This document shows, in pieces, positions 44,854 through 53,746 of a DNA stretch of 64,000 nt; position 1 is the stretch's first letter; each line of letters starts with the position of its first letter. The stretch covers positions 49,709-113,708 of the forward strand of contig CAYXJR010000002.1 of assembly GCA_964465145.1 (NCBI GenBank), written 5' to 3'. The notes beneath the pieces are model-generated. The model made no database searches and was not told where the DNA came from. It saw only the letters and a list, made by a program, of their open reading frames with translations. A program made the translations under genes and the position numbers. Source of the stretch: JAUVKA01 sp964465145 (GTDB lineage Bacteria; Bacteroidota; Bacteroidia; Bacteroidales; UBA12481).

Positions 44854-46632
44854 ATGGAAAAAGAAAAAGCAATTAAGGGCGGTGCCTTTATGGTTCAGGA
44901 AACCAGGCATACGGATGTATTTATCCCGGAGGAATTCGACGAGGAACAAAGGATGATTGCTCAGACCTGTCAGGATTTCCTGGATACCGAAGTGTTTCCA
45001 ATTCTTGACCGTATTGACAGTCAGGAGGAAGGGCTGATGGCTGAACTTCTGACAAAAGCGGGTGAACTTGGTTTATTAGGAATCTCAGTGGCTGAAGAAT
45101 TCGATGGTTTTGGACAGACATTTGTAACCTCTATGCTGGCCGGTGAGGTCATAGGCGGCGGTTATTCTTTTGCAGTTGCTTATTCCTGTCATACTGGTAT
45201 CGGGTCATTGCCAATCGCTTATTATGGTAATCTCCAGCAGAAAGAGAAATATCTGCCAAGACTTGCTTCGGGAGAATGGAAAGGAGCATATTGCCTTACT
45301 GAACCAAGTGCAGGCTCTGACGCCAATGCAGGAAAAACAAAAGCAGTTTTGTCAGAGGACGGCAAGCACTATATTCTTAATGGCCAGAAAATGTGGATTA
45401 CGAATGCTGGCTTTGCCGATGTGATGACGGTTTTTGCCAAAATTGATAATGATCGTGTTCTCAGTGCCTTTATTGTTGAGCGGACTTTCCCAGGGATCAT
45501 TTTTAATCCCGAGGAGAAGAAGATGGGGATAAAGGGATCGTCCACCCGGCAGATCTTTTTTAATAACGTTAAAGTACCAGTGGAAAACTTACTTGCAGCT
45601 CGGGGTCAAGGTTATCGTATCGCCCTGAATATCCTGCATATGGGCCGTCTGAAGCTAGGCGGAAATTTGTTGGGAGCTGCCAAGAATGCTATTAACCAAT
45701 CAGTAAACTATGCTAACGAACGGAAGCAATTTGGCATGCTGATTTCTGAGTTTGGGACGATCAAATATAAGCTGGCTCAACAGGTGATAAGGACCTTTTC
45801 AACAGAGTCGGCAGTTTACCGTGCCTCCTCTAATGTTGATCAGATCGCAGCTGATTATGAGATAGAATGCGAGAAAGAGCAGGCTCAGATAAATGCTTTT
45901 GCCCAAATGGCTATCGAGGCGGCTATTCTTAAAGTTGCAGGATCAGAGGCCCTGGATTATATTGTGGATGAGGCTGTTCAGATCCATGGAGGTATGGGCT
46001 ATTCGGCTGAGATGCCAGTTGACCGCGGCTACCGTGATTCACGGATTAACCGGATATATGAAGGCACTAATGAAATAAACAGGATCCTGCTCGTGGATAC
46101 TTTGCTTAAGAGAGGACAGAAAAAAGAAATTCCACTTTTCGAGGCAGCAGAGGAATCATACAAGGGATTGAAAAATCTTGTTAATCCAAGCCTGCCAGAG
46201 GATTATTTTGAGTTGAAAAGCCTAAGGGTAGCCAACATGAAAAAAGCTGCTCTGGCTTTGATTCATGCAGTTGTTTCCAAATTCGACAGAAAACTGGTTT
46301 TGGAACAGGAAATACTGAACTCTATGGCTGATATGATTATTAATATTTATATCACGGAATCAACACTGCTCAGGGTATGGAAATTGGCTGACATTCGTGG
46401 GGAAGAGACCGTAAGCCTGTACAAGGATATTCTTGATGTAAATGTTTATGATTCAGCCTCGATTGTCAGAAAATCCGGCCAGGATGCTATCAATTCATTC
46501 GCAGAGGGAGAAGAATATACCCTTTTGATAAAAGGAATTGAGCATTTCACCCAAACAGATCCTGTAAATATCAAGATTGCAAGACGCAGGATTGCTGATA
46601 AACTCATTAACGAAAACCGTTATACCTTTTAA
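44854..46632 (+). CDS. Acyl-CoA dehydrogenase
   Basis: 592 residues, longer than short-chain enzymes (about 380) because of a C-terminal extension of about 180 residues, as in VLCAD-type bacterial proteins. FAD and substrate motifs are A-Y-C-L-T-E-P-S-A-G-S-D-A, W-I-T-N-A and E-R-K-Q-F-G; Glu403 in Y-E-G-T-N-E is the usual catalytic base. It oxidises acyl-CoA to enoyl-CoA and donates electrons to ETF. Chain length is not predictable. A strong terminator follows. Confidence 0.94.
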   Translation: MEKEKAIKGGAFMVQETRHTDVFIPEEFDEEQRMIAQTCQDFLDTEVFPILDRIDSQEEGLMAELLTKAGELGLLGISVAEEFDGFGQTFVTSMLAGEVIGGGYSFAVAYSCHTGIGSLPIAYYGNLQQKEKYLPRLASGEWKGAYCLTEPSAGSDANAGKTKAVLSEDGKHYILNGQKMWITNAGFADVMTVFAKIDNDRVLSAFIVERTFPGIIFNPEEKKMGIKGSSTRQIFFNNVKVPVENLLAARGQGYRIALNILHMGRLKLGGNLLGAAKNAINQSVNYANERKQFGMLISEFGTIKYKLAQQVIRTFSTESAVYRASSNVDQIAADYEIECEKEQAQINAFAQMAIEAAILKVAGSEALDYIVDEAVQIHGGMGYSAEMPVDRGYRDSRINRIYEGTNEINRILLVDTLLKRGQKKEIPLFEAAEESYKGLKNLVNPSLPEDYFELKSLRVANMKKAALALIHAVVSKFDRKLVLEQEILNSMADMIINIYITESTLLRVWKLADIRGEETVSLYKDILDVNVYDSASIVRKSGQDAINSFAEGEEYTLLIKGIEHFTQTDPVNIKIARRRIADKLINENRYTF

Positions 46633-46651
46633 AATCTCATAAAGTAAAGTT

Positions 46652-46688
46652 AGCCCAAAAGATAGGTATGTCTTTTGGGCTTTTTTTT
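46652..46688 (+). terminator. Terminator after the acyl-CoA dehydrogenase operon
   Basis: An 11-bp perfect stem (AGCCCAAAAGA / TCTTTTGGGCT) with loop TAGGTATG and eight Ts. Confidence 0.92.
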
Positions 46689-46725
46689 CTCTAGGAAATG
46701 AGTAAATTTATCTAACTGACAAAAA

Positions 46726-47520
46726 ATGGATAAAGCATATCAAATCGGTTGTATTGGAGCAGGAAATGTGGCCAGCCATTTACTCCCGGCATTATGTAAG
46801 GCCGGCCATAAGATTGTGCAGGTAATAAGTAGATCTATTGTATCGGCACAATCGCTCGCAGAACCCCTTGGTGCTCAATATAGCAGTAGTGTTATCAGTC
46901 TTAACCCGGATATAGATTTGTTGTTCTTAATTGTTCCTGATGATGTACTTCCTGATATCATTAATGAAATTTCCTGGTTTAGGGGAATTGTGGTTCATAC
47001 CAGCGGATCTTTGCCCCTGAGCAGCTTCAATTCAGTTAATTATCCCAATGGTATTTTGTATCCCCTTCAGACATTTACAAAGCATCGACAGCTAGATTTC
47101 AGGAGCATCCCTATATTTATTGAAGGCTCTAATGAAACAGTCCTGACCTTACTAAGGGAAGTGTCTGAACAGATCTCTAATGAAGTATATGAGTTGGGTT
47201 CAGAGCAACGTGCTCATCTCCATCTGGCTGCTGTTTTTGCAAATAACTTCACAAATTACCTTTTTACAGCGGCAGATGAGGTTCTTCGAACTGCTGGAAT
47301 AGAGCGGGGTGTATTGAATAGCCTTATCAGGGAAACCTTAGAAAAAGCTATTGATCCGGGCCCGGTAACTTCTCAAACCGGGCCGGCAATCAGGGGAGAT
47401 ATAGCTACTTTAAAAAAGCATTTGAATTTGCTATCTTTCTCAACCGAACTTAGAGAAGTATATCAGTGTCTGACCACATCGATCCAAAATTATTATTCAA
47501 TCCGGTCAGGGGATAAATAG
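46726..47520 (+). CDS. Rossmann-like and DUF2520 domain protein
   Basis: 264 residues. An N-terminal NAD(P)-binding Rossmann fold (I-G-A-G-N-V-A-S-H-L near residue 10; H-T-S-G-S after the fourth strand) is followed by the helical DUF2520 domain (about 125-260; H-L-A-A-V-F-A-N-N-F-T-N). It resembles F420H2/NADP oxidoreductase-like proteins of unknown substrate. It heads a tight run of four genes (7, 9 and 4 bp gaps) in Bacteroidota-typical order. Confidence 0.88.
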   Translation: MDKAYQIGCIGAGNVASHLLPALCKAGHKIVQVISRSIVSAQSLAEPLGAQYSSSVISLNPDIDLLFLIVPDDVLPDIINEISWFRGIVVHTSGSLPLSSFNSVNYPNGILYPLQTFTKHRQLDFRSIPIFIEGSNETVLTLLREVSEQISNEVYELGSEQRAHLHLAAVFANNFTNYLFTAADEVLRTAGIERGVLNSLIRETLEKAIDPGPVTSQTGPAIRGDIATLKKHLNLLSFSTELREVYQCLTTSIQNYYSIRSGDK

Positions 47521-47527
47521 TTTTTTT

Positions 47528-48037
47528 ATGGGCCTATTCAAAGAAGAGTTAAGGAGTATCAAAGCTTTTGTTTTTGATGTTGATGGAGTCCTGGCTGAGA
47601 GTCAGGTAATGCTTCACCCCTCCGGGGATATGATGAGGATCATGAACACCAAAGATGGGCTCGCCCTGTTTTATGCAGTGAAAGAGAATTTTCCTGTTGC
47701 TATTATTACTGGAGCAAAATCGCCTTCTATAAGGGAACGTTTTGAATCTTTGGGGATCCATGATGTTTTTCTTGATTCAAGGAACAAATTGAAAGATATG
47801 AATATTTTCCTGACGAAATATCAACTGGAACCAGCTGCCGTTCTATATATGGGAGATGATATCCCTGATATTTCAGCCATGAAGGAGATTGGTTTACCTA
47901 CTTGTCCAAATGATGCCGCCGAGGAGGTACAAAATATTTCCAAGTATATCTCAAACCTGCCTGGAGGTCATGGCTGTGTTCGGGATGTGATTGAACAAGT
48001 TTTACGTTCTCAAGGGAAATGGTTTAAAAAAGAATAA
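47528..48037 (+). CDS. HAD phosphatase, KdsC-like
   Basis: 169 residues, cap-less C0 HAD phosphatase. The nucleophile motif D-V-D-G-V-L follows an F-V-F stretch at about residues 14-22; motif II is I-I-T-G, and motif III/IV is Y-M-G-D-D-I-P-D. Size and the G-L-P-T-C-P-N-D-A segment match 3-deoxy-manno-octulosonate-8-phosphate phosphatase (KdsC). No kds partners are in the window, so the substrate stays open. Confidence 0.88.
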   Translation: MGLFKEELRSIKAFVFDVDGVLAESQVMLHPSGDMMRIMNTKDGLALFYAVKENFPVAIITGAKSPSIRERFESLGIHDVFLDSRNKLKDMNIFLTKYQLEPAAVLYMGDDIPDISAMKEIGLPTCPNDAAEEVQNISKYISNLPGGHGCVRDVIEQVLRSQGKWFKKE

Positions 48038-48046
48038 TTCAGAACT

Positions 48047-49000
48047 ATGATTAAAGCGATTAGCCGTTTATTACGGATGCCCAACCTGGCAATGGTTTTC
48101 CTAACCATGTATCTGATGAGATGGTCAATCGTCAGACCGATTCTGGAAATAACAGGTTTTGAGCCTCAAATGCCCGAATCAACCTTTTCCCTTCTGGTTT
48201 TGTCGACAATTCTTATCACAGCAGCAGGGAATGTAATCAATGATTATCATGATGTTCATGCCGACCGTTTCAATCGCCCCGAAAAAGTAGTCATAGACAG
48301 ACATATAAGCAGGCGTCAGGCCATTATCTTGCATTTTGCTTTTAATCTGCTTGGAATTTCCCTTGGGATTTTTATTTCTTTTTACCATCGATTGTACTGG
48401 CTTTCCCCTATATTCATTATTGTGCCAATCATACTCTGGTTCTATTCGACCATTTATAAACACAAGGTATTTATTGGCAACTTTCTTATTTCAATTCTGA
48501 TCGCCACAGTTCCTCTCCTGGTGGTATTGTTTGAATATCCTCTGATCAGGAATGCCAATCAGGATATATTGCAAGAATTCCCGGATATGTTTAACCCTAT
48601 TCTCTATTGGATAGGCCTGTTTGCTTTATTTGCTTTTCTGACAAACCTGATCCGTGAGATTATTAAAGATGCTGAGGATATTGGAGGCGATAAAGAGGTT
48701 GGCAGTAAAACTATTGCTGTGGTTTATGGTATAAAAACCTCCAAAATTATCGCCTTTATATTGGCTATTCTCACCTTTATCGGGCTAGCTGCAATCTTTT
48801 TGCTCTATTTGAGAGATTGGATGAGCCTCAGCTATTTTGGAGTTTTTATTGTTATTCCTTTCCTTTTCCTATTGTTCCAGATTCCCAGGTCACTGGATGC
48901 AAAGGGATTTCACCGTTTGAGTTTGCTGATCAAGATCATTATGTTGACTGGTTTGACCTATGCTCCCATTGCGTATTTCGTAATGAAAATAGTGCTATAG
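48047..49000 (+). CDS. UbiA-family prenyltransferase
   Basis: 317 residues, eight to nine membrane helices. The first Asp-rich motif is N-D-Y-H-D-V-H-A-D (near residue 65) and the second is D-A-E-D-I-G-G-D (about 205-212), both Mg-diphosphate sites. Bacteroidota members at this locus are usually annotated geranylgeranylglycerol-phosphate geranylgeranyltransferase-like. It could also make a quinone or other prenylated lipid. Confidence 0.88.
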   Translation: MIKAISRLLRMPNLAMVFLTMYLMRWSIVRPILEITGFEPQMPESTFSLLVLSTILITAAGNVINDYHDVHADRFNRPEKVVIDRHISRRQAIILHFAFNLLGISLGIFISFYHRLYWLSPIFIIVPIILWFYSTIYKHKVFIGNFLISILIATVPLLVVLFEYPLIRNANQDILQEFPDMFNPILYWIGLFALFAFLTNLIREIIKDAEDIGGDKEVGSKTIAVVYGIKTSKIIAFILAILTFIGLAAIFLLYLRDWMSLSYFGVFIVIPFLFLLFQIPRSLDAKGFHRLSLLIKIIMLTGLTYAPIAYFVMKIVL

Positions 49001-49004
49001 CAAT

Positions 49005-49610
49005 ATGGGGTTCAGGGATCAGCACATAAAAAAATATCGAATTTTTCTTGGTTCCAGATCGCCACGTCGGAAACAACTCCTTGAAGGGCTTGGACTTGAT
49101 TTCAATGTTTGGGTTAAAAAGAAATTGTCTGAAATATACCCAGATGGATTGAAACCCAGTGAAATAGCAGAATTCCTTGCCTTAGACAAAGCGCGGCCAT
49201 ACTTGAAAGAACTAAAACCAAACGATCTTTTAATTACAGCAGATACCATTGTTTGCTTTAATGATTCAATCTTGAAAAAGCCGGAATCCAAAACGGATGC
49301 AGTTAACAGCCTGCGGAACCTTTCGTGTAACAATCATACCGTGATCACCGGCGTTTGCCTGAGTTCACCTGAACGATGTTATTGTTTTTATTCTGAAACC
49401 CTTGTTAAATTTGCATGTTTGGACGACGATGAGATCGAATATTATATTGATACTTACGCTCCGTTTGACAAAGCCGGAGCATATGGTATACAGGAATGGA
49501 TCGGGTATATTGGCGTGGAAAGGATTGAAGGATCATATTTTAACGTTATGGGATTACCAGTACAAAGATTATATGCTGAATTAAAGAAGTTTACAGAATA
49601 TATTAAATAG
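49005..49610 (+). CDS. maf: Maf-family nucleotide pyrophosphatase
   Basis: 201 residues. It opens with the Maf signature G-S-R-S-P-R-R and has T-A-D-T-I-V, the K-P central motif and F-D-K-A-G-A-Y-G-I-Q-E-W, all conserved in house-cleaning dTTP/UTP pyrophosphatases. Gln-Glu after G-I indicates the YhdE (dTTP/UTP) branch. The Met at 49005 follows the prenyltransferase by 4 bp. Confidence 0.93.
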   Translation: MGFRDQHIKKYRIFLGSRSPRRKQLLEGLGLDFNVWVKKKLSEIYPDGLKPSEIAEFLALDKARPYLKELKPNDLLITADTIVCFNDSILKKPESKTDAVNSLRNLSCNNHTVITGVCLSSPERCYCFYSETLVKFACLDDDEIEYYIDTYAPFDKAGAYGIQEWIGYIGVERIEGSYFNVMGLPVQRLYAELKKFTEYIK

Positions 49611-49709
49611 GAAATTTTATTGAATCAAAAGAATAAATCAATTTCATCCTAAAGGCGATAAACAACTTTGGGGCAATGAAATCTGACCATTAAAACTAAA
49701 TTAAAACCA

Positions 49710-51878
49710 ATGAGAGCGAAATTAAGACTTACGGGCATTGCCATGATGATTATCCTTGTCATCGCACCCAAGGCTATAGCGGATGAAGGGATGTGGATAC
49801 CCCTTCTTCTTGATAAATACAATATCAAGGATATGCAGGCAAAAGGATTTAAACTCACGGCAGAAGATGTATATTCTATCAACCATGCATCGCTTAAGGA
49901 TGCAATAGTTATATTCGGTCGTGGTTGTACAGCTGAACTTATCTCAGACCAGGGCTTACTGATCACTAATCATCACTGCGGATTCGGCAATATTCAAAGG
50001 CATAGTACGGTTGAACATGATTATCTGACTGACGGTTTCTGGGCCATGTCCAGGGAAGAAGAACTCCCAAACCGGGACTTGAGCGTCACCTTCCTGGTGA
50101 GGATTGAAGACGTTACGGAAACTGTTTTAAAGTCGGTGACTGATCAGATGGATGAGTCGGAGAGAGGCGAAATTATTAACAGGAACATCGCGGAAATACG
50201 AAAAATGGCTACTGAAGGGACACAATATTCGGCCCGTGTGGCTCCGTTTTTTTCCGGGAATCAGTACTTCCTCTTTGTTAATGAAACATACCGGGATGTT
50301 CGATTGGTGGGAGCACCTCCTTCATCCATTGGCAAATTTGGAGGCGAAACAGATAACTGGATATGGCCAAGGCATACCGGGGACTTCTCTCTTTTCCGGA
50401 TATATGCCGACAAGGACAATAATCCTGCAGATTATTCCGAAGATAATGTTCCCTATAAACCAAAAAAATCCTTTCCAATCTCCCTTAAAGGAGTGGATAA
50501 GGGTGATTTTACTATGGTTTTTGGTTATCCTGGCCGGACAACCGAATATATTCCCGCCGCCAGTATTGAATCAGATGTCTATGATCCTATTCCAGCCATG
50601 ATCGATCTTAGAACAAAAAGGCTGGATGTGATTATGGCTGCTATGGAAACAAGTCCATTAATTCGAATTCAATACGCTTCAAAGAAATCTGGTATTGCAA
50701 ATAGCTGGAAGAAGAATCAGGGTGTCTTGAAGGGTTTGAAAACGCTGGATGCCATTAATCGGAAAAAGGATTTTGAAGCGCAGTTCCAGGCTTGGGTTGA
50801 TAAAGACCCAAAACTAACGGCGAAATATGGTGATCTTCTTGAGCGCTATAATAAGATAATCGCAGACCGGGCTCCATATTCTCTGGCAAATACATATACC
50901 CGGGAGGCAGGGCTTGCCCCGGAGATATTCAGTTTTGCCGGAGAGTTTTCAAGCTTGATTAAACTGGCCGAAGGCAAACCTGATGCTGAGATTTTGAAAA
51001 AAACAATTGATAGTCTTAAATCTTCAGTTGAAAGACACTTCAAAAATTATGATCCGCCAACAGATCAGAAGTTGGTGGCTGTTTTATACCAAGCCTATGC
51101 CTCTGGTATTGATCCTATGTATAAGCCCTTGCTGCTCACTCAGGTAGAGCAAAAATTTCAGGGCGATTTTAAAAAGTATGCAGAGGATCTTTTCTCTTCT
51201 TCGATATTTGCAGATCAGCAGGTTATTTCGTCATTTCTTGATGGATTCACAACCCGCAAGGCAAAAAAGATTCTAAAGGATCCTGCTTACCAAATGAACC
51301 AGGCTATTAACGAGGTGTTGAGTCAATTAATCATTCCGGGATTGAAAAAAGATGGTGGGCTTGAGCAGGAGTTACAGCGTAAATATATGCAGGCACAAAT
51401 GGATATGCTGCCCGATCGGGTTTTTTATCCTGATGCGAATTTTACTTTGCGGGTAACCTATGGACAGGTAGATAATTTCTTTCCCAGGGATGGGATAAAG
51501 TATAAGCATTATACCACTTTGAAGGGAATTATTGAGAAGGATAATCCGGATATTTATGATTATAGGGTTCCACAGCGTTTAAAAGATCTTTACGAGAGTA
51601 AGGATTACGGTATGTATGGCAAGGATGGCGAAATGCCTGTGTGTTTCATCGCAACAAATCACACCTCTGGTGGAAATTCCGGAAGCCCGGTCATTAATAG
51701 CGAGGGGCATTTGATCGGGATCAATTTCGACCGAAATTGGGAGGGTACAATGAGTGATATTATGTACGACCCTGATCTCTGTAGAAATATCAGTATTGAT
51801 ATAAGATTCGCTTTATTTATTATCGATAAGTTCGCCGGAGCTCATCATTTAGTTGAAGAAATGAACCTCGTAAAGTAA
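49710..51878 (+). CDS. S46 dipeptidyl-peptidase, DPP11-like
   Basis: 722 residues, with a signal peptide ending near A-I-A-D, so periplasmic. Catalytic His is in T-N-H-H-C-G-F (His88/89) and Ser657 is in G-G-N-S-G-S-P. Arg675 (N-F-D-R) lies 18 residues after Ser657, the same spacing as Ser655 and Arg673 of Porphyromonas gingivalis DPP11, where the Arg selects Asp/Glu at P1; DPP7 has Gly there. It therefore probably removes acidic dipeptides in peptide-fermenting metabolism. A 99-bp gap separates it from maf; a terminator follows. Confidence 0.93.
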   Translation: MRAKLRLTGIAMMIILVIAPKAIADEGMWIPLLLDKYNIKDMQAKGFKLTAEDVYSINHASLKDAIVIFGRGCTAELISDQGLLITNHHCGFGNIQRHSTVEHDYLTDGFWAMSREEELPNRDLSVTFLVRIEDVTETVLKSVTDQMDESERGEIINRNIAEIRKMATEGTQYSARVAPFFSGNQYFLFVNETYRDVRLVGAPPSSIGKFGGETDNWIWPRHTGDFSLFRIYADKDNNPADYSEDNVPYKPKKSFPISLKGVDKGDFTMVFGYPGRTTEYIPAASIESDVYDPIPAMIDLRTKRLDVIMAAMETSPLIRIQYASKKSGIANSWKKNQGVLKGLKTLDAINRKKDFEAQFQAWVDKDPKLTAKYGDLLERYNKIIADRAPYSLANTYTREAGLAPEIFSFAGEFSSLIKLAEGKPDAEILKKTIDSLKSSVERHFKNYDPPTDQKLVAVLYQAYASGIDPMYKPLLLTQVEQKFQGDFKKYAEDLFSSSIFADQQVISSFLDGFTTRKAKKILKDPAYQMNQAINEVLSQLIIPGLKKDGGLEQELQRKYMQAQMDMLPDRVFYPDANFTLRVTYGQVDNFFPRDGIKYKHYTTLKGIIEKDNPDIYDYRVPQRLKDLYESKDYGMYGKDGEMPVCFIATNHTSGGNSGSPVINSEGHLIGINFDRNWEGTMSDIMYDPDLCRNISIDIRFALFIIDKFAGAHHLVEEMNLVK

Positions 51879-51896
51879 AGATAACAAGATCTATAT

Positions 51897-51930
51897 AAAG
51901 GGGGCCTGAGTTTTTCAGACCCCCTTTTTT
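51897..51930 (+). terminator. Terminator after the S46 peptidase gene
   Basis: A 13-bp stem (51897-51909 and 51915-51927, one mismatch) followed by a T-tract. It insulates the peptidase gene from the hydrogenase operon. Confidence 0.9.
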
Positions 51931-51983
51931 AATGACTATAATCATATGATAGCCTAATAATAATCATGTTTAGAAAATTCCTA

Positions 51984-52001
51984 CTGTTATACTTTAAACA
52001 G
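51984..52001 (+). promoter_or_regulatory. Candidate Rex operator of the hydrogenase operon
   Basis: CTGTTATACTTTAAACAG is an 18-bp imperfect palindrome (T-G-T-T and A-A-C-A separated by 8 bp), matching 10 of 14 informative positions of the general Rex consensus TTGTTAANNNNTTAACAA. It lies 64 bp before the first hydrogenase gene, and rex is encoded just downstream. A second 10-bp palindrome, ACAATATTGT, lies at 52015-52024. Confidence 0.55.
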
Positions 52002-52065
52002 TTGAAATAGTAATACAATATTGTAATTATTTTTTCATCCTAGTACAACAAAACCAATAAGCAAT

Positions 52066-52533
52066 ATGGTAGATATTCAAAAAATTATTTTGGAAGTTAC
52101 CCAGGAGTATGGGTTGCATCGATGGGCTTTACTTCCAGTTCTTCAGGCTATTGTGAAGGAAAAGAATTATCTCGATAGTGAGGATATGGTTGCGGTGGCA
52201 AAAGCTCTTGACTTGCCTGCAGCCGAGGTCTACGGAACGGCCAGTTTCTATTCTTTCCTGGATACTGAGCCCCGCGGCAAATTTGTGGTCAGGGTTTGTA
52301 AAACCATTTCTTGCTATATGGCTGGTAAGGATGAGGTGATCAAGTCTATTGAAAAATTCCTGAAGATTAAGGTAGGCGAAACTACCGTCGATAAAAAGTT
52401 TACCCTTCTGACGGTAAATTGCCTGGGGTGGTGCCATAAAGGGCCGGTGATGCTGGTAAATGACGAGGTTTACCCTGATTTAACTCCACAGAAAGCGGTG
52501 GAAATCATTCAAAAATATAAAAACGGGTTCTAA
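52066..52533 (+). CDS. hydC: NuoE-like [2Fe-2S] subunit of the hydrogenase (HydC)
   Basis: 155-residue thioredoxin-like ferredoxin of the 24-kDa (NuoE) family. The [2Fe-2S] ligands are C-x4-C (C-K-T-I-S-C) and C-x3-C (C-L-G-W-C). It carries electrons between the flavin subunit and the hydrogenase. It starts 28 bp before the NuoF-like gene. The name follows the trimeric hydrogenase, not complex I, as no other nuo genes are present. Confidence 0.9.
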   Translation: MVDIQKIILEVTQEYGLHRWALLPVLQAIVKEKNYLDSEDMVAVAKALDLPAAEVYGTASFYSFLDTEPRGKFVVRVCKTISCYMAGKDEVIKSIEKFLKIKVGETTVDKKFTLLTVNCLGWCHKGPVMLVNDEVYPDLTPQKAVEIIQKYKNGF

Positions 52534-52561
52534 CAAGCCCGGATAGCCTAACAATAAAACC

Positions 52562-53731
52562 ATGAAGGAAAATAATTTGCTTAGAAGAGTGGATCTGATC
52601 TTTGTCACAGAAGGTATTGATCCAATAAAGATAGTCCAGGACGTTTTGAAGAGACAGCCGGATGATTTAATTAGTGATATGATTGATTCGGGGCTGAAAG
52701 GCCGGGGTGGAGCCGGGTTTCCAACAGGACTGAAATGGAAGTTTACACGTAATGAAGACAGTTACGACAAGTATGTGATATGCAATGCTGATGAAGGAGA
52801 GCCTGGAACTTTCAAAGATCGTGAAATCCTGGATCGTGTTCCAGAAAAGGTTTTTGCTGGGATGGCAATATGCGGATATACAATCGGGGCCAGGGAAGGG
52901 TTTATCTACCTGCGTGGTGAATACAACTTTCTGCTTAAACCCTTGAATGAAAAGTTAGTGTTTTTCAATTCTGAACTCAAGAAAATGGATCTGGATTTTA
53001 ACATAAAGATCCGATCTGGCAGCGGGGCGTATGTATGTGGTGAAGAGAGCGCCCTTTTTGAATCCATGGAAGGCAAACGTGGGGAACCGCGGAATAAACC
53101 CCCATATCCAACTGTTTCAGGATTTATGAATAAACCAACTGTTATTAATAATGTTGAAACCCTGGTTTACGCATTTATGATTCACAGGATAGGACCTGAT
53201 AAGTTTAAATCTTTCGGGACTCATGACTCCAGGGGATCAAAGGTTTTTTCGGTATCCGGAGATACTGCGAAACCGGGAATTTACGAATTGGAGCTTGGGA
53301 TGACGGTCCGGCAATTTGTAGATGAGTTTGGAGATGGAGACACAAAAGCCGTTCAGGTTGGAGGAGCTTCAGGAGGCTGTGTACCCCGAAAAAAGTTCAA
53401 CGATACAATAATTGGATACGAGGGAATCCCTACCGGTGGTTCCATGATGCTGTTCAACAGTACCAGGTCTATGTATAATGTCCTTCACGACTACCTTGAA
53501 TTTTTTGCCGAAGAATCATGTGGACAGTGCACTCCATGCCGTGTAGGATGCCAGCAGCTTCTACTTGGAATTGAAGCAATCAAGAAAGGCGAAAAGAAAC
53601 CGGAATACCTGGAAAAACTAAAGAAACTTGCAAAAACAATGAAGTTGTCGGCAAAGTGCGGACTGGGCCAGTCGGTAGCCAATCCTTTTGTTTCCATGAC
53701 AACAAATTTCAAAGAAGAAATCATCTTTTAG
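52562..53731 (+). CDS. hydB: NuoF-like flavin/NADH subunit of the hydrogenase (HydB), short form
   Basis: 389 residues. The NADH/FMN core is complete: G-R-G-G-A-G-F-P-T-G, D-E-G-E-P-G-T-F-K-D-R, E-S-A-L-F-E-S-M-E-G, and the N3 cluster C-G-Q-C-T-P-C-R-x-G plus a later Cys in S-A-K-C-G-L-G-Q. The N-terminal thioredoxin-like [2Fe-2S] domain and the C-terminal 2[4Fe-4S] ferredoxin domain of bifurcating HydB (about 600 residues) are both missing. It oxidises NADH and feeds electrons to HydA. The gap to hydA is 15 bp. Confidence 0.92.
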   Translation: MKENNLLRRVDLIFVTEGIDPIKIVQDVLKRQPDDLISDMIDSGLKGRGGAGFPTGLKWKFTRNEDSYDKYVICNADEGEPGTFKDREILDRVPEKVFAGMAICGYTIGAREGFIYLRGEYNFLLKPLNEKLVFFNSELKKMDLDFNIKIRSGSGAYVCGEESALFESMEGKRGEPRNKPPYPTVSGFMNKPTVINNVETLVYAFMIHRIGPDKFKSFGTHDSRGSKVFSVSGDTAKPGIYELELGMTVRQFVDEFGDGDTKAVQVGGASGGCVPRKKFNDTIIGYEGIPTGGSMMLFNSTRSMYNVLHDYLEFFAEESCGQCTPCRVGCQQLLLGIEAIKKGEKKPEYLEKLKKLAKTMKLSAKCGLGQSVANPFVSMTTNFKEEIIF

Positions 53732-53746
53732 GAAAACCACCTTGTT

